Of a stretch of 43,941 bases of DNA, positions 23,420-31,595 are shown piece by piece; position 1 is the first letter of the stretch, and each line of letters begins with the position of its first letter. Below the pieces are notes generated by a model that saw nothing but the letters and a program-made list of their open reading frames with translations, was not told the DNA's origin and did no database searches. Made by a program: the position numbers and the translations under genes. This stretch comes from Pseudomonadota bacterium (GTDB taxonomy: Bacteria; Pseudomonadota; Alphaproteobacteria; Rhodospirillales; Magnetospirillaceae), in contig JAEXAH010000041.1 in NCBI GenBank assembly GCA_023458315.1, forward strand, positions 1 to 43,941, in the 5' to 3' direction.

Positions 23420-24544
23420 GTGGCGATCGTCGTTCGTTCGACCCGCGAGGCCGAGGACAAGGCCGGCAAGCCGCCCGCCATCCGCATCGAGGGTGTGAAG
23501 AAGCAATTCGGTGACGCCACGGCGGTCGCCGGGGTCGATCTGGTGATCGAGGAGGGAGAGTTCTTCTCCCTCCTCGGCCCGTCCGGCTGTGGCAAGACCA
23601 CGCTGTTGCGCATGCTGGCGGGGTTCGAGACGCCGACCGACGGCCGCATCCTGATCGCCGGCGAGGACATGACCGGGGTGCCGCCCTACGAGCGCCCGGT
23701 CAACATGATGTTCCAGTCCTACGCCCTGTTCCCGCACATGAGCGTCGAGGACAACATCGCCTTCGGCCTCAAGCAGGACGGCGTGCCCAAGGCCGAGATA
23801 AAGACCCGCGTCGCCGAGGCGCTGGAACTGGTGCGCATGGGCAAGTTCGCCAAGCGCAAGCCGCACCAGATGTCCGGCGGCCAGCGCCAGCGCGTCGCCC
23901 TGGCCCGCTGTCTGGTCAAGCGCCCCAAGGTGGTGCTGCTGGACGAACCGCTGAGCGCGCTGGACAAGAAACTGCGCGAGCAGACCCAGTTCGAACTGGT
24001 CAACATTCAGGAAAGCGTCGGCGTCACCTTCGTCATGGTCACGCATGACCAGGAAGAGGCCATGACCATGTCCACCCGCATCGCGGTGATGGACGCGGGC
24101 CGCATCCTGCAAGTGGGCCGCCCGCACGAGATTTACGAATATCCCGCCGACCGCATGGTCGCCGACTTCATCGGCACCGCCAATTTCTTCGACGGCGTGG
24201 TGGAAAAGGCCGAAAGCGGTCTGCGTTTCCGCGCCAACGGCATCGACGCGCCGCTGGCCATCGACGGCGATCTGGCGGCGGGCACCGTGGCTTCCATCAT
24301 GGTCCGTCCGGAAAAGATCATCATGAGCCGCGAGGCCCAGCCCGGCGCGCTGAACCAGTTGCGCGGCAAGGTGGTGGAAATCGCCTATCTGGGCGACGTC
24401 TCCATCTACCACGTCAAGCTGGCGAGCGGCGCGACCGTGCTGGCCACCAGCGCCAATCTGCGCCATTCCGCCGAACCGGCCGTGACCTGGGAGGACGAGG
24501 TGGTGCTGTCCTGGCACCCCGGCAACGCGGTGGTGTTGCCGTGA
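23420..24544 (+). CDS. potG: Polyamine ABC transporter ATP-binding protein (PotG/PotA-like)
   Basis: This 374-aa ATPase has Walker A GPSGCGKTT (53-61), signature MSGGQRQRVALAR (151-163), Walker B VVLLDEP (171-177) and the switch histidine in VTHDQEEAMT. The C-terminal about 120 residues form the TOBE domain of the spermidine/putrescine importer class (IMVRPEKIIMS). The start is a GTG at 23420 (protein MAIVVRST), since no ATG is in frame nearby. Its stop overlaps the GTG start of the next gene (GTGA). Confidence 0.95.
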   Translation: MAIVVRSTREAEDKAGKPPAIRIEGVKKQFGDATAVAGVDLVIEEGEFFSLLGPSGCGKTTLLRMLAGFETPTDGRILIAGEDMTGVPPYERPVNMMFQSYALFPHMSVEDNIAFGLKQDGVPKAEIKTRVAEALELVRMGKFAKRKPHQMSGGQRQRVALARCLVKRPKVVLLDEPLSALDKKLREQTQFELVNIQESVGVTFVMVTHDQEEAMTMSTRIAVMDAGRILQVGRPHEIYEYPADRMVADFIGTANFFDGVVEKAESGLRFRANGIDAPLAIDGDLAAGTVASIMVRPEKIIMSREAQPGALNQLRGKVVEIAYLGDVSIYHVKLASGATVLATSANLRHSAEPAVTWEDEVVLSWHPGNAVVLP

Positions 24545-25452
24545 GGGTGGGAAGCTGGCGCCAGTCCTGGGGCCGCCGGGCGGTCCTGGGCGTGCCCTTC
24601 GTCTGGCTGCTGGTCTTCTTCCTGGTGCCGCTGCTGATCGTCGCCAAGATTTCCATCTCGGAAATCCGCGTCGGCGTGCCGCCCTATGAACCGCTGCTGG
24701 AATTCGCCGACGGCGCCTTCGTCGCCTTCCGCGCCACCTTCAACAATTTCGTGCTGCTGTTCGAGGACAGCCTGTATGTCGGCGCCTATTTCCAGTCGCT
24801 GACCATCGCGGGCCTCTCGACCCTGCTGTGCCTGTTGATCGGCTATCCCATGGCGCTGGCCATCGCGCGGGCGGCGCCCAACCGGCGGCCGCCGCTGCTG
24901 TTGCTGGTGATCCTGCCGTTCTGGACGTCGTTCCTGATCCGCGTCTATGCCTGGATGGGCATCCTCAAGGACGAAGGGCTGCTGAACGGCGCCCTGATGT
25001 GGCTGGGGGTGATTTCCGAGCCGCTGGTGATCCTGAACACCGACGCCGCCGTCTATATCGGCATCGTCTATTCCTATCTGCCGTTCATGGTGTTGCCGCT
25101 GTACGCCACCCTGGAAAAGCTGGACCCGACCTTGCTGGAGGCGGCGGCCGATCTGGGGGCGCGTCCCATCCGCGCCTTCTGGTCGGTGACGCTGCCGCTG
25201 TCGGTGCCGGGCATCGTCGCCGGGTCGCTGCTGGTGTTCGTGCCCGCGGTGGGCGAATACGTCATCCCCGACCTGTTGGGCGGCGGCGACACCCAGATGC
25301 TGGGCAAGGCGCTGTGGGACATGTTCGCGCTGAACCGCGACTGGCCGTCGGCGGCGGCGCTGGCGGTGGCCATGCTGGCGGCGCTGGCGGTGCCGATCGC
25401 GCTGTTCCAGCGCTGGCAATCCAAGCTGGACAATCCGGAGGACCGGGCATGA
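24541..25452 (+). CDS. potH: Polyamine ABC transporter permease (PotH/PotB-like)
   Basis: This 303-aa inner-membrane permease has about six transmembrane helices and the cytoplasmic EAA loop LEAAADLGARPIRAFWSVTLP that docks on the ATPase. The N-terminus to about residue 40 contains the first helix (VPFVWLLVFFLVPLLIV). It begins with GTG overlapping the potG stop and ends overlapping the ATG of the second permease, so the operon is tightly coupled. Confidence 0.94.
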   Translation: MRVGSWRQSWGRRAVLGVPFVWLLVFFLVPLLIVAKISISEIRVGVPPYEPLLEFADGAFVAFRATFNNFVLLFEDSLYVGAYFQSLTIAGLSTLLCLLIGYPMALAIARAAPNRRPPLLLLVILPFWTSFLIRVYAWMGILKDEGLLNGALMWLGVISEPLVILNTDAAVYIGIVYSYLPFMVLPLYATLEKLDPTLLEAAADLGARPIRAFWSVTLPLSVPGIVAGSLLVFVPAVGEYVIPDLLGGGDTQMLGKALWDMFALNRDWPSAAALAVAMLAALAVPIALFQRWQSKLDNPEDRA

Positions 25453-26246
25453 GGCGGTCGCTGTTCCTCACCTCGTGCCTGGTGTTCGGCTACGCCTTTC
25501 TGTACCTGCCCATCGCGCTGCTGGTGGTGTGGTCGTTCAACGCCTCGCGCATCGTCAACGTCTGGGGCGGCTTCTCGACCAAGTGGTATGGCGAGCTGAC
25601 CCGCAACGACGCCTTCCTGGAAGCGGCCTGGCTGTCGCTGAAGGTGGCGGCGACCAGCGCCACCGCCGCCCTGGTGCTGGGTACGCTGGCCGCCGTGGTG
25701 CTGGTGCGCTATGGCAAGTTCCGGGGGCGGCTGCTGTTCAACGGCCTGATCGCCGCGCCGCTGGTCATGCCGGAAATCATCCTGGGCCTGGCCATGCTGC
25801 TGCTGTTCGTGGCGCTGGAGCAATTGACCGGCTGGCCCGACGGGCGCGGGTTCTCGACCATCGCCATCGCCCACACCACGGTCGGCATGGCCTATGCCAC
25901 GGTGGTGATCCGCTCGCGTCTGGCGCAGATGGACGAAAGCCTGGAGGAAGCGGCGCTGGACCTGGGCGCGCGGCCGCTCAAGGTGTTCCTGGTCATCACC
26001 CTGCCGGTGATCGCGCCATCGCTGGCCGCCGCGTGGCTGCTGGCCTTCACCCTGTCGCTGGACGACGTGGTGGTGGCGCAATTCGTGTCCGGCCCCGGCG
26101 CCACCACCCTGCCCATCGAGGTGTTTTCCTCGGTGCGTCTGGGCGTGTCGCCCCAGGTCAACGCGCTGGGCACCATCATCGTCGCCGTGGTGGCGGTGAT
26201 CATCCTGGTGGCGTGGCGGCTCAGTCTCAGCAAGAAGCCGAACTAG
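25449..26246 (+). CDS. potI: Polyamine ABC transporter permease (PotI/PotC-like)
   Basis: This 265-aa second permease has helices beginning at LYLPIALLVVWSFNASRIV and the EAA loop LEEAALDLGARPLKVFLVITLP. ATGA overlap with potH sets the start at 25449. Together with potF, potG and potH it completes the importer. The last 20 bp overlap the convergent HTH gene. Confidence 0.94.
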   Translation: MRRSLFLTSCLVFGYAFLYLPIALLVVWSFNASRIVNVWGGFSTKWYGELTRNDAFLEAAWLSLKVAATSATAALVLGTLAAVVLVRYGKFRGRLLFNGLIAAPLVMPEIILGLAMLLLFVALEQLTGWPDGRGFSTIAIAHTTVGMAYATVVIRSRLAQMDESLEEAALDLGARPLKVFLVITLPVIAPSLAAAWLLAFTLSLDDVVVAQFVSGPGATTLPIEVFSSVRLGVSPQVNALGTIIVAVVAVIILVAWRLSLSKKPN

Positions 26247-26817
26247 CGGATTTGCCGTAGGCGGCGAAGGCGCGGCCGCATTGGTCGCGCCAGAATGCCG
26301 TCTCGTCCTGGTCTTCGCCCAGGCAGCCCAATTCGCGGGCCAGGGTGAAGAACAGGGCATTGGGACGGCCCGAGGTCTTTTGCACCACCAGTGCCGAAAT
26401 CAGGAAACCCTGGCCGCCCAGGCTGTCCCGCGACAGATCCGACAGGATGGCGCCGATCTCGGCGCGGTGGCGCGGGTTGCTGGGCGCCATGGCGGCGGGG
26501 CGCATGACCTCGCCATAGGTCAGCAGGCGCCCGGCCGCCGCCGCCTCGGCGATGGCTGCCAGCACCAGCAGGCGGCGGTCGCGCTGGTGACTTGCCCGCG
26601 CCTGATCCTGGGCGAACAGGGTATGGGGGCTGACGCCGCGCCACGTCTTGTCGCCGCCCTTGACCACGATGCCTTCCAGGCGGCCGCTCTTGATCTGTTC
26701 GGACACCGCCGACCGGCTGATGCCCTTCCATTCCGCCACCATGCCCAGCGGGATCATGGCCAGCGACGGGTCTTTGCCCAGGGCCTCCAGATAGGCCGCC
26801 ACCGATTTGAATTGCAT
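26227..26817 (-). CDS. HTH-containing hypothetical protein
   Basis: This 196-aa protein has an N-terminal helix-turn-helix-like segment (GMVAEWKGISRSAVSEQIKS, about residues 25-45) followed by LEGIVVKGGDKTWRGV, as in small DNA-binding adaptors. The C-terminal part, with LLTYGEVM, about 40 residues and then SALVVQKTSGRPNALFFTLA, resembles a domain seen in assorted proteins that carry a LTALVVNK.TG.P pattern. I cannot name its function. MQFKSV at 26817 is preferred over ATG 26835. It overlaps potI by 20 bp at its 3' end. DNA binding is a guess from the HTH. Confidence 0.7.
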   Translation of the reverse strand: MQFKSVAAYLEALGKDPSLAMIPLGMVAEWKGISRSAVSEQIKSGRLEGIVVKGGDKTWRGVSPHTLFAQDQARASHQRDRRLLVLAAIAEAAAAGRLLTYGEVMRPAAMAPSNPRHRAEIGAILSDLSRDSLGGQGFLISALVVQKTSGRPNALFFTLARELGCLGEDQDETAFWRDQCGRAFAAYGKSASSASC

Positions 26818-26993
26818 GCCGCCCTCCGCCGTCACGGGCTTCCTTGACGATTATAGGCGGATAACCATCCGGAAAGTATGAAAGAGGTGTATGGCGCAGA
26901 GCGGCAGGGTTGCGCCCGCCGCACGGCTGGGCTAGGCATTTTCCTGTTTTAAGTGTATCAAATCCGCATTGATCAATCTAAAGGGCGGGCATC

Positions 26994-27530
26994 ATGGCCG
27001 ACATCGATTCCATGCTGGACGACATCCTGACCCGCGAGGGCGGCTATGTGAACAACGCCGCCGATCGTGGCGGTCCCACCAAATACGGCATCACCCAGGC
27101 CACCCTGGGCGCCTGGCTGGGCCGTGCGGCCACCATCGCCGAGGTGCAGGCCCTGGACCCGGCCACCGCCAAGGCCATCTATGCCAGGAACTATTTCACC
27201 GGCCCGCATCTGGATCAATTGCCCGATTTGATCCAGCCGGTGATGCTGGACGCGGCGGTCAATTCCGGCCCCGGCCATGCGGTGAAATGGTTGCAGCAGG
27301 TGTTGAACGACACGGGCCATGGCCCGCTGAGTGTGGACGGCGGCATCGGCCCGGCCACCATCGCCGCCGCCAATGCCGCCGCCGCCGCCCTGGGCGGCGG
27401 CCTCAACCGCGCCCTGATCGAAATCCGCCGGACCTTCCTGCAACAACTGGCGGTCAACGACCCCAGCCAGCAGCAATTCGAAAAGGGCTGGATGAACCGC
27501 TGCGACGCGCTGGAAGCGCAATATTGTTGA
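26994..27530 (+). CDS. GH108-type N-acetylmuramidase with peptidoglycan-binding domain
   Basis: This 178-aa lysozyme-like protein has the catalytic-motif block LTREGGYVNNAADRGGPTKYGIT at residues 12-34 (glutamate in EGGY), the hallmark of the phage endolysin/secretion-activator family GH108. Its C-terminal part (about 85-165: SGPGHAVKWLQQVLND, then DGGIGPATIAA) matches PG_binding_3. No signal peptide is visible, which is usual for this group. No holin, spanin or phage structural gene is near. The last codons and stop lie inside the first unit of a 25-bp tandem repeat, so the C-terminus DALEAQYC is set by the repeat. A good terminator follows. Confidence 0.9.
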   Translation: MADIDSMLDDILTREGGYVNNAADRGGPTKYGITQATLGAWLGRAATIAEVQALDPATAKAIYARNYFTGPHLDQLPDLIQPVMLDAAVNSGPGHAVKWLQQVLNDTGHGPLSVDGGIGPATIAAANAAAAALGGGLNRALIEIRRTFLQQLAVNDPSQQQFEKGWMNRCDALEAQYC

Positions 27531-27578
27531 CGCGCTGGAAGCGCAATATTGCTGACGCGCTGGAAGCGCAATATTGCT
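27504..27578 (+). repeat. Three 25-bp tandem repeats at the muramidase 3' end
   Basis: Units at 27504-27528, 27529-27553 and 27554-27578 read GACGCGCTGGAAGCGCAATA followed by TTGYT; only one base varies. The unit contains GCGC-TGGAA-GCGC and, in the last two, the palindrome GCAATATTGC. Because 25 is not a multiple of 3, the copies are read in different frames; the stop TGA spans the junction of units 1 and 2. Confidence 0.95.
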
Positions 27579-27583
27579 GAGAG

Positions 27584-27611
27584 AGGGGGCGTGTCGCCCC
27601 TTGCTCTTTTT
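27584..27611 (+). terminator. Intrinsic terminator after the muramidase gene
   Basis: GGGGCG-TGT-CGCCCC (27586-27600), extended by an A-T and a G-T pair, is followed by TTGCTCTTTTT. It separates the muramidase from the GntR gene. Confidence 0.85.
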
Positions 27612-27657
27612 GCGCCCTCAAAGGTAGGATGATTGGAGGTCTTACCAAGAGGTGCCC

Positions 27658-28350
27658 ATGGAACCCGTCGTCATCGAACGTCGTTCGCTGGTGGAACAGG
27701 CCGCCGACGCCTTGCGCGCCGCCATTGCCGCCGGGGATTGGCCGGTGGGCGGCCGTATCCCGCCCGAGGCGGAACTGGTGCGGCGCCTGGGCGTCAGCCG
27801 CAACACACTGCGCGAGGCGGTGCGCTCGCTGGCCCATGCCGGCATGCTGGAGGTGCGGCAGGGCGACGGCACCTATGTGCGGGCCACCACCGATGGCGGC
27901 GAAACCCTGCGCAAGATCGGCCGCGCCTCGTTGCGCGACCGCATCGAGGTGCGTTGCGCGCTTGAGGAAGTGGCGGCGCGGCTGGCGGCGCAACGGCGGT
28001 CCGAGGCCGAACTGGTCGAGTTGCGAGCCATCCGCGACCGCTGCGAAGGGCTGATTGGCGCCGGTCATATAGATGAGTATATCACCCACGATTTCGCCTT
28101 CCATCGCGCCATCGTGGCGGCGTCGGGCAATACGGCGCTGGAGGAATTGTATCTGTATTTCGCCACCGCCATTCGCACCAGCATCCGCCACAGCATCGGC
28201 GATGCCGACCTGCCCGAACCTACCGGCGCCCAGCATCGGGTGGTGCTGGAGGCCATCGGGCGTGGCGATGCCGATGGCGCGGCGGCGGCGGTGCGCGATC
28301 TGTTTCGGCCGCTGCTGGCGGCGCTGGACGACCTGCTGGTGACGCCATGA
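27658..28350 (+). CDS. GntR family regulator, FCD-domain type
   Basis: This 230-aa transcription factor has an N-terminal winged helix (about residues 8-72; PPEAELVRRLGVSRNTLREA is the recognition region) followed by an all-helical FCD ligand domain with the metal-binding pattern D-x4-H (HDFAFHRAI) and a later AQHRVVLEAI. The ATG at 27658 was taken because AAGAGG lies 5 nt upstream; GTG 27652 is the longer option. Its stop overlaps the start of the transporter gene by ATGA, so it most likely controls that transporter in its own operon. Confidence 0.92.
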   Translation: MEPVVIERRSLVEQAADALRAAIAAGDWPVGGRIPPEAELVRRLGVSRNTLREAVRSLAHAGMLEVRQGDGTYVRATTDGGETLRKIGRASLRDRIEVRCALEEVAARLAAQRRSEAELVELRAIRDRCEGLIGAGHIDEYITHDFAFHRAIVAASGNTALEELYLYFATAIRTSIRHSIGDADLPEPTGAQHRVVLEAIGRGDADGAAAAVRDLFRPLLAALDDLLVTP

Positions 28351-29594
28351 CCGCGCCGCGTGACGAATTGGCCGAGGAATTGCTGATCGACGCCGAGGAC
28401 GCGCCGCCCGCCGTTCTGCCCGCCCTGCCGCGCTGGCTGCTGGCCGTCGCCATCCTGGTGGTTGCCTGCAACCTGCGGCCGCCCCTGACCAGCGTCGGGC
28501 CGGTGCTGAACGAAATCCGCGCCGACCATGCCGGTCTGGGCGGTCTGGTCGGTCTGCTGACCATGCTGCCGGTGTTGTGCATGGGGCTGGCCGGGCCGCT
28601 GGCCCCCGGTCTGGCGCGGCGTTGGGGCGCCGAACGGGTGGTGCTGGGCTGGATGGGCGTGCTGATCGCCGGTCTGGCGTTGCGCGCCCTGGGCGCGGCC
28701 CCGGCGCTGTTCCTGGGCACCGCCATCGTCGGCGCCGCCATCGGCGTGATCGGGGTGCTGCTGCCGGGTGTGGTGAAGCGTGATTTCCGCGACCACGGCA
28801 CCCTGATGACCGGCCTGTTCACCATGTGCCTGTGCTGGGGCGCCGCCTTCGCCGCCGGTATCATGGTGCCGCTGACCCGTCTGCTGGACGGGGCGTGGCC
28901 GCTGGCCCTGGGGGCCTGGGTGGTGCCCGCCTTGTGTGCCGCCCTGGTGTGGGCGCCCATGCTGCCGCGCCGCGACGGCCCGACGGTGGCGCCGCCGCCG
29001 CCGGTGCGCGGGCTGTGGCGCAACCCGCTGGCATGGCAGGTGACGCTGTTCATGGGGCTGCAATCGTCGCTGGCCTATGCGGTGTTCGGCTGGCTGGCCC
29101 CCATCCTGCGCGATCGCGGCCTGGATGCCGCCACCGCCGGATGGCTGGTGTCGTTCTCGGTGGTGGTGCAATTGCCCGCCGCCCTGGTGGCGCCCATCCT
29201 GGCCGGTCGTGCCCGCGACCAGCGTCTGGCGGTGACGGTGGCGGTGGCCTGCACCCTGTCGGGGCTGCTGGGCTGCCTGTACGCGCCGGTGGACGGCTGG
29301 CTGGTGTGGCTGTGGGCGGCGGTGCTGGGCATCGGCCAGGGGGCGTCGTTCGCGGTGGCGCTGGCGTTGATCGTGCTGCGGTCCCGCGACGGCCATGTGG
29401 CGGCGCAATTGTCCAGCATGGCGCAAGGCGTCGGCTATACCCTGGCGGCGTTCTGTCCCATGGCCCTGGGTCTGCTGCGCGAGGCCGCCGGGTCGTGGTC
29501 GCCCGCCGGGCCGCTGTTCGTCATGGTGGCGGGGCTGGCGCTGGCCGCCGGTCTGGGCGCCGGGCGCCGCCTGACCCTGTCGGGCGAGGAATGA
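28347..29594 (+). CDS. MFS transporter, CynX/NimT family
   Basis: This 415-aa protein has about twelve transmembrane helices. ACNLRPPLTSVGPVLNEIR after the first helix is the signature of the CynX/NimT (cyanate/2-nitroimidazole) family, with the paired segment LGIGQGASFAVALALIVLR in the second half. E. coli NimT works with its own regulator NimR (AraC type); here the partner is a GntR protein translated from the same mRNA. The substrate is unknown. It ends before a pair of strong hairpins. Confidence 0.88.
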   Translation: MTAPRDELAEELLIDAEDAPPAVLPALPRWLLAVAILVVACNLRPPLTSVGPVLNEIRADHAGLGGLVGLLTMLPVLCMGLAGPLAPGLARRWGAERVVLGWMGVLIAGLALRALGAAPALFLGTAIVGAAIGVIGVLLPGVVKRDFRDHGTLMTGLFTMCLCWGAAFAAGIMVPLTRLLDGAWPLALGAWVVPALCAALVWAPMLPRRDGPTVAPPPPVRGLWRNPLAWQVTLFMGLQSSLAYAVFGWLAPILRDRGLDAATAGWLVSFSVVVQLPAALVAPILAGRARDQRLAVTVAVACTLSGLLGCLYAPVDGWLVWLWAAVLGIGQGASFAVALALIVLRSRDGHVAAQLSSMAQGVGYTLAAFCPMALGLLREAAGSWSPAGPLFVMVAGLALAAGLGAGRRLTLSGEE

Positions 29595-29601
29595 TAAAAG
29601 T

Positions 29602-29665
29602 GGCGAGGACGCTGAGGGGGCCACCGCGGCGTCCTCGCCGACCCCCGCGCCAGGGAGCGCGGGGG
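29602..29665. terminator. Two GC-rich hairpins between convergent genes
   Basis: GGCGAGGACGC (29602-29612) pairs with 29629-29639, and CCCCCGCGC (29642-29650) pairs with 29657-29665. They fill the 87-bp gap between the convergent MFS and sigma factor genes. Neither has a T-tract, so termination is likely only with Rho, or they act as mRNA end barriers. Confidence 0.45.
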
Positions 29666-29681
29666 GATGGGGACGGGAGGG

Positions 29682-30560
29682 TCAGGCCGTCCGGGTTTTC
29701 GGCACCAGCCGGGCCTCGGCGGCACGGACCAGGGTCTTCAGCTTGGCCAGGGCGGCCGCCTCGATCTGGCGGACGCGCTCGCGGCTGATGTTGTAGCGTT
29801 GCGCCAGATCCTCCAGGCGCAGCGGGTTGTCGCGCAGGGTGCGCTGGGCGACGATGTCGCGCTCGCGCTCGGACAATTCGCCCCAGGCGGTTTTCAGCAA
29901 TTCGCGCCGGTACATCAGTTCCTGGCGCTCGCCCAGGATTTCCTCGGCGTCGGGGCGGTCGTCCATCAGCAACTCGCCATAGGGCGTGCCGCTTTCGCCG
30001 ACCGGCGCGTCCAGCGAGCGCGGCGATTGGGTCAGCAACCGCTCCATCTCGGCGACGCGGGTGTCGCGAACGCCCAGTTCCTCGGCCACCTGCCGGGTTT
30101 CGGCCTGACTGAGCGAGCCGCCCTCGGGGCCGGTCAGCCGCGACTTGAGGCCGCGCAGCTTGAAGAACAGCTTCTTGCGTTCCGCCGACAGGCCGAAATT
30201 CACCGGGGTCGAGAAGCGCAGGACGTATTCGAACATGGCGGCGCGCACCCACCACTGGGCATAGGTCGAGAAGCGCAGGTTGCGTTCGGGCTCGAAGCCC
30301 TCCAGGGCGCGGACCAGGCCCAGATTGCCCTCGGCCACCAGATCGGCGGTGGGCAGGCCGTAGCCCTTGAACTGCCCGGCGGTCTTGATCACCAGACGCA
30401 GATGGGCCTGGATCAGACGGTCGCGGGCGGCGTGGTCGCCGTCCTCGCGCCAGCGGCGAACCAGTTCCGCCTCTTCCTCGCCGCTCAGCAACGGCGTCTC
30501 GCGGGCGGCGCGGTAATAGGCGCCGGCGGGGTCGTTGGTGGAAGGTCGGGGGGTCGACAT
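29682..30560 (-). CDS. rpoH: RpoH-family sigma factor (sigma-32)
   Basis: This 292-aa group 3 sigma factor directs RNA polymerase to heat-shock-type promoters. It has region 2 with LPTADLVAEGNLGLVRALEGFEP (core binding) and LRFSTYAQWWVRAAM (-10 recognition), the RpoH-box-like segment ERKKLFFKLRGLKSRL, and region 4.2 with an HTH, LEDLAQRYNISRERVRQIE. Some RpoH-box residues differ from the common alphaproteobacterial form, so it may be a second, specialised RpoH. The ATG at 30560 has GGAG 8 nt upstream. It is divergent from the OxyR-like gene. Confidence 0.88.
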   Translation of the reverse strand: MSTPRPSTNDPAGAYYRAARETPLLSGEEEAELVRRWREDGDHAARDRLIQAHLRLVIKTAGQFKGYGLPTADLVAEGNLGLVRALEGFEPERNLRFSTYAQWWVRAAMFEYVLRFSTPVNFGLSAERKKLFFKLRGLKSRLTGPEGGSLSQAETRQVAEELGVRDTRVAEMERLLTQSPRSLDAPVGESGTPYGELLMDDRPDAEEILGERQELMYRRELLKTAWGELSERERDIVAQRTLRDNPLRLEDLAQRYNISRERVRQIEAAALAKLKTLVRAAEARLVPKTRTA

Positions 30561-30641
30561 CGGTCGTCTCCGGGTTCGTTGTTCTGAATATGAATTTAGG
30601 GGGTACTCCGTGATAAGGCCAATCGAAGCTTCTTGTCCAAA

Positions 30642-30660
30642 TGATAGGATTTAGCTATCA
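30642..30660. promoter_or_regulatory. OxyR-type binding half site
   Basis: TGATAG-N7-CTATCA is a perfect 6-bp inverted repeat in the ATAG-N7-CTAT layout of OxyR sites. It lies 8 bp before the start of the OxyR-like gene and between it and rpoH, which suggests autoregulation and possible control of rpoH. No second half site at the next helical turn was seen. Confidence 0.6.
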
Positions 30661-30668
30661 ATGCTCCC

Positions 30669-31595
30669 ATGATCACCCTGCGCCAGATGCAATGCCTGAT
30701 CGCCGTGGCCGACCTGCTGCACTTTCGCAAGGCGGCGGAGCGGCTGCATCTGTCGCAACCGGCGCTGTCGGCGCAGGTGGCCCAGCTCGAGGAGCATCTG
30801 GGCGTGCTGCTGCTGGAACGCACCCGGCGCAAGGTGCTGCTGACCCCCACCGGCCGCGAGGTGGCGGAACGGGCGCGGGCCATCCTGCGCGACGTGGCCG
30901 ATTTGGAGGCGGCGGCCCACAGCGCCCAGGCGCCGTTGTCGGGCACCCTGCGCCTGGGGGTGTTGCGCACGCTGGGGCCGTATCTGCTGCCGCACATGCT
31001 GGGCGCCATGCGCGAACGCTATCCCGACCTGAAACTGTATCTGCGCGAGGAACCGCGCGCCCAATTGCTGGCCGATCTGGCGCGCGGCGATTTGGACATG
31101 GTGCTGCTGCACCACGCGCCACACGACGACAACCACCTCAGCGTGACGCCGCTGTTCCACGAACCGCTGTGGGCGGCGCTGCCGCCGGGCCACCGGCTGG
31201 CCGCCAAGACGGTTCTGGAGCCCGCCGACCTGGCGGGGGAAAAGCTGATCCTGCTGGAACTGGGCGATGGTCTGCGCGACCCCGGCCTGGTGCTGTGCCG
31301 GGCGGTGGGTGCGGCCGAGCATCCCGATTTCCGCGCCACCTCGCTGGACGCCCTGCGGCAGATGGTGGCGACCGGGCTGGGCTGCACCCTGCTGCCCGGC
31401 CTGTATGTCGAGGCCGAGGCCCTGGCCGACCGTCAGATCGCCGTGCGGCCGCTGACCGATCCGCCGACCCGGCCCATCGATCTGGTGTGGCGCCGCACCA
31501 CCTCGCGCGCCGAGGAGTTCCGGCTGTTCGCCCGGCTGGTGGAGGAAAACCTGCCGTCGGCGGTCAGATCAGAAACAGGCTGTCCAGCGCCTTGA
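30669..31595 (+). CDS. OxyR-like LysR regulator lacking the peroxidatic cysteine
   Basis: This 308-aa LysR-type regulator has the N-terminal HTH FRKAAERLHLSQPALSAQVA and an OxyR-like effector domain (FRATSLDALRQMVATGLGCTLLP). In E. coli OxyR the redox pair is C199 and C208, nine residues apart. In the aligned loop GDGLRDPGLVLCRAVG the first position is G201 and only the second cysteine, C210, remains. A C199-C208-type disulfide cannot form. It may sense something else, be constitutively active, or use another cysteine (C9 or C228 region). The 3' end overlaps the Hpt-receiver gene by 32 bp. Confidence 0.88.
   Translation: MITLRQMQCLIAVADLLHFRKAAERLHLSQPALSAQVAQLEEHLGVLLLERTRRKVLLTPTGREVAERARAILRDVADLEAAAHSAQAPLSGTLRLGVLRTLGPYLLPHMLGAMRERYPDLKLYLREEPRAQLLADLARGDLDMVLLHHAPHDDNHLSVTPLFHEPLWAALPPGHRLAAKTVLEPADLAGEKLILLELGDGLRDPGLVLCRAVGAAEHPDFRATSLDALRQMVATGLGCTLLPGLYVEAEALADRQIAVRPLTDPPTRPIDLVWRRTTSRAEEFRLFARLVEENLPSAVRSETGCPAP

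Noticed and set aside
27504..27578. CRISPR-like or dif-like site in the 25-bp repeats
   Set aside because: The units are directly tandem with no spacers and do not resemble a dif site; they duplicate the gene's own 3' end.
26994..27611. Prophage remnant
   Set aside because: Only a muramidase is present; there is no integrase, structural gene, holin or attachment-site duplication nearby.
30561..30640. Sigma-32 promoter before rpoH based on CCCCCTAAAT
   Set aside because: No CTTGAA-like -35 at an acceptable distance was found; the match is to the C-run only.
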